Assembly: GCA_963664365.1 (NCBI GenBank)
Contig: OY761144.1
Location: forward strand, 620,001-684,000
Reading direction: 5' to 3'
Length of the DNA: 64,000 nucleotides
Origin: VXRN01 sp963664365
Lineage (GTDB): Bacteria; Chloroflexota; Dehalococcoidia; Lucifugimonadales; UBA1123
Shown: in pieces, positions 40,542 to 49,843 of the stretch
How positions within the stretch are numbered: the first letter of the stretch is position 1
Layout: each line of letters opens with the position of its first letter
Position numbers and translations under genes: made by a program
The notes under the pieces: model-generated
Seen by the model: only the letters and a program-made list of their open reading frames with translations
Told to the model about the DNA's origin: nothing
Databases searched by the model: none

Positions 40542-41555
40542 TTAGCTGTAGCGGACCCTGGGGTCTAAATAAGGATAAATCAGGTCGGTCAGGAGAATGA
40601 TGACCATCACGAGGGAGGCGTAAAACATGTTTACTCCGGAGACCACCGGGTAGTCTCTGAGTTTGAGTGCATTCAGCAAGAGACTGCCTATCCCCGGCAG
40701 GGTAAATATGTGCTCCATGATAACCGAGCCACCTATCAGGAGAGGCATCTGCATGCCGATCAGGGTAACTACCGGGATGAGGGCATTCTTGATGGCGTGT
40801 CTCACAACGACTACCCTCTCATTGAGACCCTTGGACCAGGCCGTTCTGATATAGTCCTGCCTGAGCGCCTCCAGCATCATGGTGCGTGTCAGCCGCATGG
40901 TAGCGGCCGCCATCGCCGTCCCGAGAATCAGGCTGGGAATGATGAGAATACCGAGATTCCCCAGCGGGTCTTCGGTGAAAGGAACCCACTCCATCGGTGG
41001 CGACCAACCCCACCAGATTGCCGGGTAGAGCATAACCATCAGAGCCAGCCAGAAGTTGGGAGTTGCCATCCCCATGACGGCCGCGGTGCGCCCTATATAG
41101 TCGGCGGCCGTATCCTGCCGAATCGCCGAGTAGATGCCGACGGGCAGAGCTATCAAGAGCCCGATTACGATGGCCAGGACACCAAGCTCGAGGCTTACTG
41201 GCAGTCTACTTATTATCCTCTCCTCTACCGCCCACCGGCCAAACAGTGACGTGCCAAGGCTGCCCTGGAGGAGACCTTTAAAGTGGGACTCACCGGTAAC
41301 CCAGTCAAGGGTCGGCAACACTCCCATCCAGCGTCCATACTGCACGTAGACAGGCACGTCTAATCCCAGCATACGCTCAAGAGCTTCACGGTCAATCTCC
41401 CATGCCCCCCCTCCCAAGTGATCTGCTACCATCATTGCCACCATCATGTCTATTGCATCACCGGGGATGAACCGGACCAGGAGAAAGACTATGATGGTCA
41501 GTATAAGCAGGGTGGGGATTATCAGCAGTAAACGCCTGATAATATAGGCTCTCAT
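40542..41555 (-). CDS. ABC transporter permease, DppB/OppB type (operon 4)
   Basis: This 337-aa permease starts MRAYIIRRLLLIIPTLLI, with an N-terminal domain longer than in operons 1-3 (insert AMMVADHLGGGAWEIDREA after FIPGDAID). Further landmarks are LLQGSLGTSLFGRW, the EAA loop RQDYIRTAWSKGLNERVVVV, and the ending LIYPYLDPRVRYS. The in-frame ATG 9 bp further upstream is less well placed than 41555, which has AGGTG in front. Confidence 0.92.
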   Translation of the reverse strand: MRAYIIRRLLLIIPTLLILTIIVFLLVRFIPGDAIDMMVAMMVADHLGGGAWEIDREALERMLGLDVPVYVQYGRWMGVLPTLDWVTGESHFKGLLQGSLGTSLFGRWAVEERIISRLPVSLELGVLAIVIGLLIALPVGIYSAIRQDTAADYIGRTAAVMGMATPNFWLALMVMLYPAIWWGWSPPMEWVPFTEDPLGNLGILIIPSLILGTAMAAATMRLTRTMMLEALRQDYIRTAWSKGLNERVVVVRHAIKNALIPVVTLIGMQMPLLIGGSVIMEHIFTLPGIGSLLLNALKLRDYPVVSGVNMFYASLVMVIILLTDLIYPYLDPRVRYS

Positions 41556-41764
41556 GTGACACACCTCATTGCGATTTCCCCCGTCATTGAGATCGTCGAA
41601 GGGCAGCCGAAGGCTTTCTGGTTGTTAAGCGCACTTCTGAGACAGTTGACTATCGGGGCTTCGTCAAGTTCCTTCACTGCCTCTTCGCTACACTCAGAGC
41701 TTCGGTTCAGGACAAGCCTCGCAATGACAGTAAAAAAGGCCCCATCTCATTATTCAATGAGTAT

Positions 41765-41796
41765 GGGAGCCGGGAGGCTCAAGCCTCCCAGCTCCC
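41765..41796 (-). promoter_or_regulatory. Intercistronic hairpin, operon 4
   Basis: GGGAGC-C-GGGAGGCT (41765-41779) pairs with AGCCTCCC-A-GCTCCC (41782-41796), 14 pairs with one mismatch and a 2-nt loop. A second small hairpin (AGGGGT/ACCCCT) lies nearer the binding-protein stop. The remainder of the 276-bp gap is REP-like sequence ending CTCGCAATGACAG. Confidence 0.6.
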
Positions 41797-41831
41797 TCTT
41801 TCCCTGAGCTCAGCCACAAGGGGTGAAACCC

Positions 41832-44057
41832 CTAATGACCCATTGCTTCCTTCAACTCCTGGTCAATCCAGAGACGGGCGTAGATGGCAGCAGCTTCGCT
41901 CTGGGTGGACAGAGCATTTTCACCGTTGTAACCCATGACCCACGGCTGGCTCGCGGAAAACTGCGGAACTTTAGGACCCCATATATACATGTGCTGCAAT
42001 ATCTGGTGCCAATCGCACGCTTTAACCAGCCTCGCCTGCTCCTCAAAGGTGGCAGCGGCCATGACCCCTTCATGCATTGCCTCCCAGACCGGATCATCCG
42101 GAAGCTTCATGTAAAATGCCGAGGGCTTTAAGCACATGCGCTCAGGGGGAAAGTCCATGCCCGCATGCCACCCCTGCAACACTAACCCGCCCCCGCCCCA
42201 AGTACCGTCTATGGCCATAGCCACCCAAGTAGCTTGGTCTACTGTCTCAATCTCTCCTCCATCAATGCCAATCTCAGCAAGGTAGGCTTTAAGTATTTCA
42301 AGATAGCCCAAATCAGAGTTTATCCGGTGTACCAGGGGGAGCGAGAATCTAATGCCGTCCGGGCCGCGCGGGTATCCGGCCTCATCAAGGAGCTTCTCGG
42401 CGCCTTCCGGGTCATAGCGCCAGTATTGCTTGACCTCCTCGGGCCACTCTTCAAATGGGTTGTTATACCCGCCGATGATACCGTCCCCTACTTTCCCCTG
42501 AGGTATCCACTTGCCGTGACCCTTAAAGTAGGTAGCGGTAATTGTCTCAAGGTCCAATGCCATCTGTATTGCGTGGCGCACCATAATGTCGTCAGTTGGC
42601 GACGGTATCAAAGGGTTATAAGCCGCCAAAGAGTAGTTCGAACGAGAATACCACTTCCACAACGTGATTTCGGGGTTGGTCCGGCTGATGCTCTCTGCAA
42701 ATTCGAAATTCATATGCCCCGGATCGTAGATAATCATATCAATCTTAGCCGTGCGCAGTGCCGCCGCGACTGTTGCGGCTTCCTGAATTTTCAGGTTCGT
42801 TAACTGGTCAATATAGGGCAGGCGGTTCGCCGGGTATTTTTCGTCGTAGCCCCAGTAGTCAGGATTCTTGGTATAGGTCATAGAGGTACCCTCGACCGAG
42901 TCAGTTATCTCATAGGGCCCCGTGCCGACTAGCTTACTCCAATCCGCATTCTTAATAATGCCCTGTGGCACTTCAGAAGTCCTTGATTCCTCGATTACCT
43001 CAGGGGGGTACATATAGCCACAGTAAGAGGTGCCGATATTCACAAGAAAATTGAGGTCAATGTGGCTCAGCTTAAAAGCAACCGTCGATTCGTCGGTTGC
43101 CGTTACCGATTCGATCACGTCGCAGCTACGCAACACGGGGGAGGGTTCGGCTTCACTGAACTCGGTCCCTGTCAATCTATTTCCCAGCATACGGTGATAG
43201 TTGTATACGATGTCATCGGCGGTTAGCTCCCGACCGTTCATCGGTGCCTTGTTATGCCAGCGAACGCCCTCTCGGATGTTGAAGGTATAGGCGAGGCCGT
43301 CCGGGGAAATATCCCAGCTTTCCGCCAGCAGCCCTTTTACCTGTTCTGAATCCAGGTACGTTGGGGGAAAGGTCCATTTGTCCCGATCTACTGCCCAGTC
43401 CGCGATGCCTAGCGTCTCGACGACGCCGGCGATCTCCCACGGCCCCCCGCAGCAGTAGTAGGTGTCAAGAGGGGGCGAGTGTGGAAGGACATAGGTCAAT
43501 GTCCCGCCATACTCTGGCGCGGTGAACACCTTGCCGCTGGTGGGGTCCGTGACATAATTCTTCCCCGGCACCTCTTGCACGACCACTTTCTCCACCACCA
43601 CCGTCTCACCAGGGACCTCAACGGTCTTGACGACTTCTTTCTCCACCACCACCGTCTCACCAGGGACCTCAACGGTCTTGACGACTTCTTTCTCAACCAC
43701 CACGGTCTCGCCGGGTACCTGCACTTCTTTGACCACCTCTACGGTGACGGTCTCGCCGGGGACTTCGACGGTCTTGACGACCTCTTTCTCTACCACGACG
43801 GTCTCGCCGGGGACTTCGACGGTCTTGACGACCTCTTTCTCGACCACCACAGTCTCGCCGGGCACCTCTACTTCTTTGACCACCTCTACGGTGACGGTCT
43901 CACCCGGGACCTCGACGGTCTCGGTTACCACTTTTTCTACCACCACGGTCTCGCCGGGGACCTCGACGGTCTCACCGGCGCAGGCCGCGATGACCGCCAA
44001 CAGCATTGCGGCTCCTGCAAATACGACTAGCCAACGCATTGAATTAGATGTAAGCAT
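41832..44057 (-). CDS. ABC transporter substrate-binding lipoprotein, family 5 (operon 4)
   Basis: This 741-aa receptor is the largest of the five. The signal peptide ends AVIAAC, then eight VPGET units form the stalk. The binding domain contains LAYTFNIREGVRWHNKAPMN, DDIMVRHAIQMALDLE, DPEGAEKLLDEAGYPRGPDG and the ending LWIDQELKEAMGH shared with operon 5. AAGGAGG precedes the ATG. The shared MLTSNSMRWLVV start links it to the receptors of operons 1 and 5, which also share its poly-G promoter. Confidence 0.95.
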   Translation of the reverse strand: MLTSNSMRWLVVFAGAAMLLAVIAACAGETVEVPGETVVVEKVVTETVEVPGETVTVEVVKEVEVPGETVVVEKEVVKTVEVPGETVVVEKEVVKTVEVPGETVTVEVVKEVQVPGETVVVEKEVVKTVEVPGETVVVEKEVVKTVEVPGETVVVEKVVVQEVPGKNYVTDPTSGKVFTAPEYGGTLTYVLPHSPPLDTYYCCGGPWEIAGVVETLGIADWAVDRDKWTFPPTYLDSEQVKGLLAESWDISPDGLAYTFNIREGVRWHNKAPMNGRELTADDIVYNYHRMLGNRLTGTEFSEAEPSPVLRSCDVIESVTATDESTVAFKLSHIDLNFLVNIGTSYCGYMYPPEVIEESRTSEVPQGIIKNADWSKLVGTGPYEITDSVEGTSMTYTKNPDYWGYDEKYPANRLPYIDQLTNLKIQEAATVAAALRTAKIDMIIYDPGHMNFEFAESISRTNPEITLWKWYSRSNYSLAAYNPLIPSPTDDIMVRHAIQMALDLETITATYFKGHGKWIPQGKVGDGIIGGYNNPFEEWPEEVKQYWRYDPEGAEKLLDEAGYPRGPDGIRFSLPLVHRINSDLGYLEILKAYLAEIGIDGGEIETVDQATWVAMAIDGTWGGGGLVLQGWHAGMDFPPERMCLKPSAFYMKLPDDPVWEAMHEGVMAAATFEEQARLVKACDWHQILQHMYIWGPKVPQFSASQPWVMGYNGENALSTQSEAAAIYARLWIDQELKEAMGH

Positions 44058-44178
44058 GACGATGCCTCCTTCTGGGCGCCCACAAGGGACGCCCCTACAT
44101 CATGGGCGCCCACACGAGGCGCCCTAGTCGAAACGGTCCGCAATGGCGCGGAACCTGTCCCCATGACGGGATGTGAGA

Positions 44179-44205
44179 GTTATACCACTTTCTCCCCCCC
44201 GTCAA
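44179..44205 (-). promoter_or_regulatory. Promoter with poly-G spacer, operon 4
   Basis: On the minus strand TTGACG (44200-44205), then a 15-bp spacer starting inside a run of seven G, then TATAAC (44179-44184). The spacer is 4 bp shorter than in operon 1 although the flanking sequences match. Confidence 0.6.
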
Positions 44206-44255
44206 GCGTTGAGATATCGAGGGAGTATGGGTCAGGAATAAGGGGTAAGGAATGA

Positions 44256-44331
44256 GGGTGTCTGAAGCAGGATTTTGGGGATTGTGGGATGGGCAGAATT
44301 TCGGGCGGGTGTCTGAAGCAGTATTTTGGAG
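44256..44331 (+). repeat. GGGTGTCTGAAGCAG short repeat, two copies
   Basis: Copies at 44256-44280 and 44307-44331, with a third at 60332-60356 (upstream of operon 5). Each is followed by TATTTTG or GATTTTG and AT-rich text. Together with two GGGCGCCCACA-type repeats (44076-44125) and the operon 4 promoter this fills the 44058-44520 spacer, which has no gene. Confidence 0.6.
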
Positions 44332-44460
44332 ATTACAGGATTTTCAGGACGAGGAAACCGAAGGCTCTTACCACCAACGAACTCACCCGCCAACACATTA
44401 TCAGCGCCACCGGAGCCCACTTCTGCAGTTAGGCGGTGGATCTAGGGCCCAAAACGCCCC

Positions 44461-44490
44461 TTGACAGCAGGCCCTGTCGCGTGCGATAGT
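44461..44490 (+). promoter_or_regulatory. Promoter of the marR-ABC exporter operon (TTGACA, N18, GATAGT)
   Basis: TTGACA at 44461-44466 and GATAGT at 44485-44490, spacer 18 bp. The operator at 44486-44508 covers the -10 element and the predicted start of transcription. Confidence 0.6.
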
Positions 44491-44508
44491 TAGTATGTCA
44501 CTAACTAT
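44486..44508 (+). promoter_or_regulatory. MarR-type operator
   Basis: ATAGTTAGT (44486-44494), a 5-bp spacer, and ACTAACTAT (44500-44508) form a perfect 9-bp inverted repeat, 13 bp before the MarR start codon. Size and symmetry fit a MarR dimer. Its overlap with the -10 implies autorepression of the regulator and the exporter behind it. Confidence 0.75.
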
Positions 44509-44520
44509 TAGGATGCATCA

Positions 44521-44991
44521 ATGCAATCCCGCAAAGAGCTTGTAAAGAATCTGGTTGAATACATGGGGCGCATGCAGAGCAAGATGCGCACCAGGCCCGG
44601 GTCGGCGTGGTCGGATCTGGACCTCACCATGCCTCAGGCCAAGACTCTCCTCTACCTTGCCGACGAACCCTGCCGTATGAACGGCATAGCTGGAAGTCTC
44701 GGCGTCGAGATGCCGTCCGCCACGAGCATGATAGACCGGCTCGCGACCAAAGGACTGGTTGAGCGCCGCCAAGACCCGACCGACCGGCGCGCCGTCGTCT
44801 GCTCCCTCACCCCGGCCGGCAGGGATGCCGTGGAAAAGTTCTGGTCCCTGCGGGCGGCCAAGACCGAGTCCCTGGCCGCGGTTCTAACCACCGAGGAGCT
44901 CGAAATCGTCGTCCCCGCCATGCGGATCATGGCCGACGCCGTTCGCAGGCCCGGATTCAGGGAAGCGCGAACCGAAGAGGCCCGCCTATGA
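44521..44991 (+). CDS. MarR-family transcriptional regulator
   Basis: This 156-aa winged-helix repressor has LTMPQAKTLLYLADEPCRMN, GIAGSLGVEMPSATSMIDRL (recognition helix), the MarR wing VERRQDPTDRRAVVCSLT, then TPAGRDAVE and a dimerisation helix. It overlaps the exporter gene by 4 bp (ATGA), so it is translationally coupled. The perfect inverted repeat in front of it is the expected binding site, and release by a small-molecule ligand would turn on the exporter. Ligand unknown. Confidence 0.93.
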   Translation: MQSRKELVKNLVEYMGRMQSKMRTRPGSAWSDLDLTMPQAKTLLYLADEPCRMNGIAGSLGVEMPSATSMIDRLATKGLVERRQDPTDRRAVVCSLTPAGRDAVEKFWSLRAAKTESLAAVLTTEELEIVVPAMRIMADAVRRPGFREARTEEARL

Positions 44992-46760
44992 GAGTGATCC
45001 TCCGCCTGACCAAGTACGCCTTCAGGCACAAGTGGTACCTCGTCGGCGCATACGTGGCAATGTTGGCGGCCACTCTTTCGTCATTGGTAATTCCGAGGTT
45101 GCTGGGAGACGCCATCGACGAGGCGATCGCCACCGGCCTCCAAAGTCGCCTCTTGCTTCTGGCAGTCGTGATCGTGGTGTTCAGCCTTCTCAGGGGGGTA
45201 TTCTCCTACGCCCAGCGGTACCTCTCGGAGTCCCTATCCCAGAGAAGCGCATACGACCTCCGCGAAGACTTCTTCAAGAAACTCCAGGGAATGAGCTTCG
45301 GCTTCTTCGACCGCGAGCAGACCGGAAACCTCATGTCCAAGGCCACCCAGGACGTAGAGGCCGTCCGCATGTTCATCAGCTTTGGCATGGTGCGCGGCAT
45401 CTCGCTCTTCGTGATGCTCGGAGCCGTCGCCTCAATCATGGCCGTCACCAACTGGCGGCTCGCCATCGTGAGCATGGCCTTCGTTCCCCTGATACTCTGG
45501 CGCGCGTTCGCCATGGCCAACGTCCTCAGACCCACCTGGATGAAGGTGCAGGAGGAGACCGGCGCGATGACCACCGTCCTCCAGGAAAACCTCTCCGGCA
45601 TGAAGGTCGTCAAGGCTTTCGGCGCCCGCGCGTTCGAGGAGTCCAAGTTCAACGCCAAGGCCGACGCCGTCGCCAGGCTCACCTACGCCGCCGCGCGCCT
45701 CTTTGCGTCCCAAGGCTCCCTTATGACCTTCATCTTCACAGCCGCCACCGGAGCGATTCTCTGGTTCGGCGGACGTGAGGTCGCAGCCGACAGGCTCACC
45801 GCGGGCGGTCTCGCGTCGTTCATCTTCTTCATGGGCCTCCTGGGGTTTCCCATCAGGATGAGCGGATGGATGGTGAACACGGTCTCGCGGGCCTCCTCAG
45901 CCGGGCAGCGGATATACGACGTGCTCGACGCCGAATCGCCCGTCACCCAGAAGCCCGACGCCGTCCCCCTGCCTCGAGTCGCGGGCCGCGTCACCTTTGA
46001 GAACGTCGCCGTCAGCTATGACGAGGCCGAGAGCGCGGTTCGCAACATCGACTTCGAGGCGCAGCCCGGCCAGGTAGTCGCTCTGCTCGGCGCGCCCGGC
46101 TCCGGCAAGAGCACGATCGCCCACGTCATACCGCGCTTCTACGACGTGTCCGAGGGCCGTGTCACCATCGACGGCTACGACGTCAGGGACGTCACCCTCT
46201 CGTCGCTCAGGCAGAACGTCGGCATTGCAATGCAGGATGTCTTCGTATTCGCCGCCAGCATCAAGGACAACATCGCATACGGCATCGACGACGTGGACAT
46301 GGAGGAAGTGGTCAGAGCCGCGAAGGTCGCTCAGCTTCACGACTTCATCCAGGGCCTGCCCGATGGGTACGACTCGTGGGTCGGCGAGCGCGGCATAACG
46401 CTCTCGGGTGGCCAGCGCCAGCGCCTCGCTATCGCCAGGACCATCCTGCTCGATCCTCCGGTCCTCATTCTCGACGACTCCACGTCGAGCGTCGATATGG
46501 CTACCGAGTACAGGCTCCAGCAGGCTTTGGACGAGGCGATCAGAGGCCGGACCACATTCGTAATCGCCCACAGACTCTCGACCGTCCGCAGAGCCGACCT
46601 GATACTCACGCTCAAGGATGGCGAGATCGTCGAACGCGGCGCTCACGACGATCTCCTCGCACTCGACGGCCTCTACCGCAGCATATACGACTTGCAGCTG
46701 CGACCGCAGGAGGACGACGTCGCCGCGGTCCCGGCCGTGATGGGAGGTGACTCCGGATGA
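44988..46760 (+). CDS. ABC exporter half-transporter, degenerate-site subunit
   Basis: This 590-aa half-transporter has six membrane helices (about 18-300) and a C-terminal ATPase domain. Walker A is GAPGSGKS (368-375), the signature LSGGQ (472-476), Walker B LILDD (493-497) and switch His H528. The catalytic Glu after Walker B is replaced by Asp (D497), as in the degenerate subunit of heterodimeric exporters such as TM287/288 and BmrCD. It overlaps both neighbours by 4 bp and pairs with the next gene. Drug or lipid export is likely, given the MarR regulator. Confidence 0.92.
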   Translation: MRVILRLTKYAFRHKWYLVGAYVAMLAATLSSLVIPRLLGDAIDEAIATGLQSRLLLLAVVIVVFSLLRGVFSYAQRYLSESLSQRSAYDLREDFFKKLQGMSFGFFDREQTGNLMSKATQDVEAVRMFISFGMVRGISLFVMLGAVASIMAVTNWRLAIVSMAFVPLILWRAFAMANVLRPTWMKVQEETGAMTTVLQENLSGMKVVKAFGARAFEESKFNAKADAVARLTYAAARLFASQGSLMTFIFTAATGAILWFGGREVAADRLTAGGLASFIFFMGLLGFPIRMSGWMVNTVSRASSAGQRIYDVLDAESPVTQKPDAVPLPRVAGRVTFENVAVSYDEAESAVRNIDFEAQPGQVVALLGAPGSGKSTIAHVIPRFYDVSEGRVTIDGYDVRDVTLSSLRQNVGIAMQDVFVFAASIKDNIAYGIDDVDMEEVVRAAKVAQLHDFIQGLPDGYDSWVGERGITLSGGQRQRLAIARTILLDPPVLILDDSTSSVDMATEYRLQQALDEAIRGRTTFVIAHRLSTVRRADLILTLKDGEIVERGAHDDLLALDGLYRSIYDLQLRPQEDDVAAVPAVMGGDSG

Positions 46761-48937
46761 TGTTCGGAGGCGGAAGCTGGATGGCGCGCGGCGGAGGACG
46801 CGGAATGTCTGGGCGGCTCGACATGGATCAGGACGATGCCGCCCGCTTGTACGACCATTCCGTGGTCACCAGGCTGTTCAAGTACATGCTGCCCTACTGG
46901 CCCAGGCTGCTCCTCACCGTCGCTGCAATCATAGTCTATACGGGGAGCGTCGTCGCGATCCCCTGGATGGTCGCGCTCATAATCGACCGCTACGTCCGTG
47001 TCGGCGACCTCGCGGGCCTCAATGTCATCGTACCGGTCTTCCTGGGCCTCGCCCTGCTCCAGTTTGGCGCCCACTATCTCCACCAGAGGACAATGGCATT
47101 CGTCGGACAGGAGGTACTCTACACCCTGAGAGTTCGTCTCTTCCGTCACCTGCAGAGTCTCTCCATGAGCTTCTACAACAAGAACGAGGTCGGCAGGGTG
47201 ATGTCCAGGGTCCAGAACGACGTCCAGCAGCTCCAGGAGTTTCTGACAATCGTCATGATCACCATTGCCGACATTCTAAGCCTCGCCGGAATCATCACCG
47301 CCATGGCGATCATGAACGCGCGGCTGGCAGGGATTACTCTGCTGGTCATCCCGTTGCTATTCATTATGGTCGCGATATGGCAGAGGTTCGCGCGACGCGC
47401 CTTCATGAGAGCCCGCCGCTCCATCTCCGCCGTGAACGCCGACCTCCAGGAAAACATATCCGGCGTCCGAGTCGTCCAGAGCATGAACCGCGAGGGCGCC
47501 AACATCCGCTCGTTCGGAGCCGCCAACTCAGAAAACCTCGGAGCCAATCTCGAAGCCGGAAAGATGCAGGCATTCCTCTTCCCGTCCGTCGAATTCCTAT
47601 CCGCGCTCGGACTCGCGCTCGTCATATTCTTCGGCGGCTCCCTCGTGCTCGACAATGCAATAGAAGTCGGCATACTTGTCGCCTTCGCCCTCTACATCCA
47701 ACGATTCTTCGAGCCGGTGATGAACCTCACGATGCAATACGGCTCTCTCCAGCTTGCCATGGCCTCGGGCGCGCGCATCTTCGAGCTGATGGACGTGGAA
47801 CCGGAACTGAAAGACAAGCCCGACGCCAAGAAAGTCGAAACCGTCAGCGGCGATGTGCGCTTTGAGGGTGTTGGCTTCCACTACGTGGAGGACGAGCCTG
47901 TTCTCCAGGACGTGGACCTCCACGTCCCAGCGGGCCAAACCGTCGCCCTCGTCGGGCCTACCGGCGCGGGCAAGACGACCATCGTCTCCCTCCTCATGCG
48001 CCTGTACGACGTGACGGAGGGCCGCGTCCTGCTGGACGGCATCGATGTACGCGACATCACCCTCGACTCGCTCTCCAAGCAGATGTCCATCGTACCCCAG
48101 GAGCCATACCTGTTCTCCGGCACCGTCCGCGAAAACATCCGGTACAACCGCGCCGACGCCTCCGACGAAGACATTGTCCGAGCCGCGACCGCCGTGGGCG
48201 CACACGACTTCATCATGAAGATGGACAACGGATACGACACTCCCCTCCAGGAGCGAGGCGGCAATCTCAGCGTCGGCCAGCGACAGCTAATCAGCTTCGC
48301 CCGCGCCCTCGTCGCCGACCCTCGCGTGCTGATACTCGACGAGGCGACCGCCAACATAGACACCCACACCGAAATGCTGATCCAGAACGCGCTCGACGAG
48401 CTGCTCAGAGACCGCACCGCCATCGTCATCGCCCACCGCCTCTCCACTATCAGGAACGCCGACCGCATAGTCGTCCTGGACCACGGCCAGATCGTGGAAG
48501 AGGGCAAGCACGCCGACCTGCTGGCCCGCGACGGCCTGTACTCCCAACTGCACTCATACTCCGCCGAGGGCGGCGAGCTCGATCAGGTACCCGCCACGTC
48601 CCCATCGACCAAGGGAGCCGCCGCGCCGCAGAGCGCGGCCGGCCTATGGAAACTTACCCTCGAATCCCCACGCGGAACGCGCGAGGGCATCCTGGAGCTT
48701 GCCGTAAACGGCTCATCGCTGAGCGGAACGTGGACCGGAGAACGCGGAACCCAGCAGTTCACCGGAGGAACCGTCGAGGGGCAAAGCCTCTCATGGGAAA
48801 TACGGATGTCGGGACCTATGGGCGAAATATCCCTCCAATTCTCCGGCCTCCTAGCCGACGGCGTAATATCCGGCGAAGTCGAATTCGGCTCCTTCGGAAA
48901 GGGCAAGTTCCAAGCAACCCGCGCCGAGGCCGTGTGA
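46757..48937 (+). CDS. ABC exporter half-transporter with C-terminal beta-rich domain
   Basis: This 726-aa partner of the preceding gene has six membrane helices (about 45-320), Walker A GPTGAGKT (400-407), signature LSVGQ (504-508), Walker B LILDE with catalytic E529, and H560. The canonical Walker B and altered signature are complementary to the partner: the heterodimer would have one full site (this E529 with the partner LSGGQ) and one degenerate site. About 100 extra residues (628-723) follow the ATPase, with GLWKLTLESPRG, LSGTWTGERG and GKGKFQATR, a beta-rich repeat-like domain not usual for this family. Confidence 0.92.
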   Translation: MMFGGGSWMARGGGRGMSGRLDMDQDDAARLYDHSVVTRLFKYMLPYWPRLLLTVAAIIVYTGSVVAIPWMVALIIDRYVRVGDLAGLNVIVPVFLGLALLQFGAHYLHQRTMAFVGQEVLYTLRVRLFRHLQSLSMSFYNKNEVGRVMSRVQNDVQQLQEFLTIVMITIADILSLAGIITAMAIMNARLAGITLLVIPLLFIMVAIWQRFARRAFMRARRSISAVNADLQENISGVRVVQSMNREGANIRSFGAANSENLGANLEAGKMQAFLFPSVEFLSALGLALVIFFGGSLVLDNAIEVGILVAFALYIQRFFEPVMNLTMQYGSLQLAMASGARIFELMDVEPELKDKPDAKKVETVSGDVRFEGVGFHYVEDEPVLQDVDLHVPAGQTVALVGPTGAGKTTIVSLLMRLYDVTEGRVLLDGIDVRDITLDSLSKQMSIVPQEPYLFSGTVRENIRYNRADASDEDIVRAATAVGAHDFIMKMDNGYDTPLQERGGNLSVGQRQLISFARALVADPRVLILDEATANIDTHTEMLIQNALDELLRDRTAIVIAHRLSTIRNADRIVVLDHGQIVEEGKHADLLARDGLYSQLHSYSAEGGELDQVPATSPSTKGAAAPQSAAGLWKLTLESPRGTREGILELAVNGSSLSGTWTGERGTQQFTGGTVEGQSLSWEIRMSGPMGEISLQFSGLLADGVISGEVEFGSFGKGKFQATRAEAV

Positions 48938-48962
48938 CCACAATCCCGTGCGGAGGTCTGCC

Positions 48963-49607
48963 ATGACAACCGATAAAGCGCGCACAGAGCGCATACAAAG
49001 AGTTTACGAATCCGAGAATCTCGACGAGCTTGCGAGCGAATACAACGTCTGGGCGTCAGACTACGATACCGACCTCCGAGCCTTGGGGTTCAGCGGGCCG
49101 AGGGCCGGCGCCGAGACTCTGGCGAAATATGTGACCGACAAAGAAGCCAAGATACTAGACGCCGGCGCGGGCACGGGGATGGTCGGCAAGGAGTTGGCGC
49201 GCCTGGGGTTCAAGCATATTACGGCGCTGGACCTGTCCCCGGGGATGCTGATGGAGGCCAAGAAGACGTCCGTATATGAGGAGCTTAAAGTCGGAAACCT
49301 TGCCGAGCGCCTGGAGTTTGAGACAGGCCGATTCGCCGGGACGACGTGCATTGGGACCCTCACCTTCGGCCATGCGCCCCCGGAGTCGCTGGACGAGCTC
49401 GTTAGAGTCACGAAGACCGGCGGGACTGTGGTGTTCTCCATGAGGACCGATTACTACACGGAAGGCGGGTTCGACCTGAAACAGCGGTCACTTGAAGAGG
49501 CGGGCAAGTGGCGGCTGATCCGGCGCGGCGAACCCTTCCGGCCAATGCCCAACGGCGAACCGGACATCTGGTACGAAATCTGGGCCTACGAGGTTCTCCT
49601 CTGCTAA
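48963..49607 (+). CDS. SAM-dependent methyltransferase (class I)
   Basis: This 214-aa Rossmann-fold methyltransferase has the SAM-binding motif ILDAGAGTGMVGKELARLG, motif II ITALDLSPGMLMEAKK, then FGHAPPESLDELVRVTKTGG and VVFSMRTDYY. YNVWASDYDTDLRALGF near the N-terminus resembles the Williams-Beuren (WBSCR27/METTL27) methyltransferase group; its substrate is unknown. GGAGG precedes the ATG. It begins 25 bp after the exporter gene and may be co-transcribed, perhaps modifying the exported compound. Confidence 0.88.
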   Translation: MTTDKARTERIQRVYESENLDELASEYNVWASDYDTDLRALGFSGPRAGAETLAKYVTDKEAKILDAGAGTGMVGKELARLGFKHITALDLSPGMLMEAKKTSVYEELKVGNLAERLEFETGRFAGTTCIGTLTFGHAPPESLDELVRVTKTGGTVVFSMRTDYYTEGGFDLKQRSLEEAGKWRLIRRGEPFRPMPNGEPDIWYEIWAYEVLLC

Positions 49608-49789
49608 ATCCCCACCAAATCCCACCACCAGCGGACGCGGTGGTGCGCTCGACTAGCTACTACATAAAGTATCTAACTCTCCTACAAGGACAGGGGCAAA
49701 CCACTGCCACCGAGGATAGCGCGGTCACTGACCGGAGAGGGCAGGATCTCCGTGGCCGGTTGACGACTATATCAAGGAGGAAAAGTATC

Positions 49790-49843
49790 GTGGGACCGTT
49801 GAAGATAGAATACACTAGGCGCATGGTAGGAGATAGACGATGA
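49790..49843 (+). pseudogene. 17-codon remnant of a DUF4258-type gene, coupled to the DUF433 gene
   Basis: After AAGGAGG, GTG opens a 17-codon frame MGPLKIEYTRRMVGDRR whose stop overlaps the DUF433 start (ATGA). The first nine residues and the preceding bases resemble the start of the DUF4258 gene at 50538 (MEPLTLEYT, with GGAGGAAGAGAAAGCATCG in front), so it looks like the 5' end of a decayed copy. It may still act as a short upstream frame controlling translation of DUF433. Confidence 0.45.
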
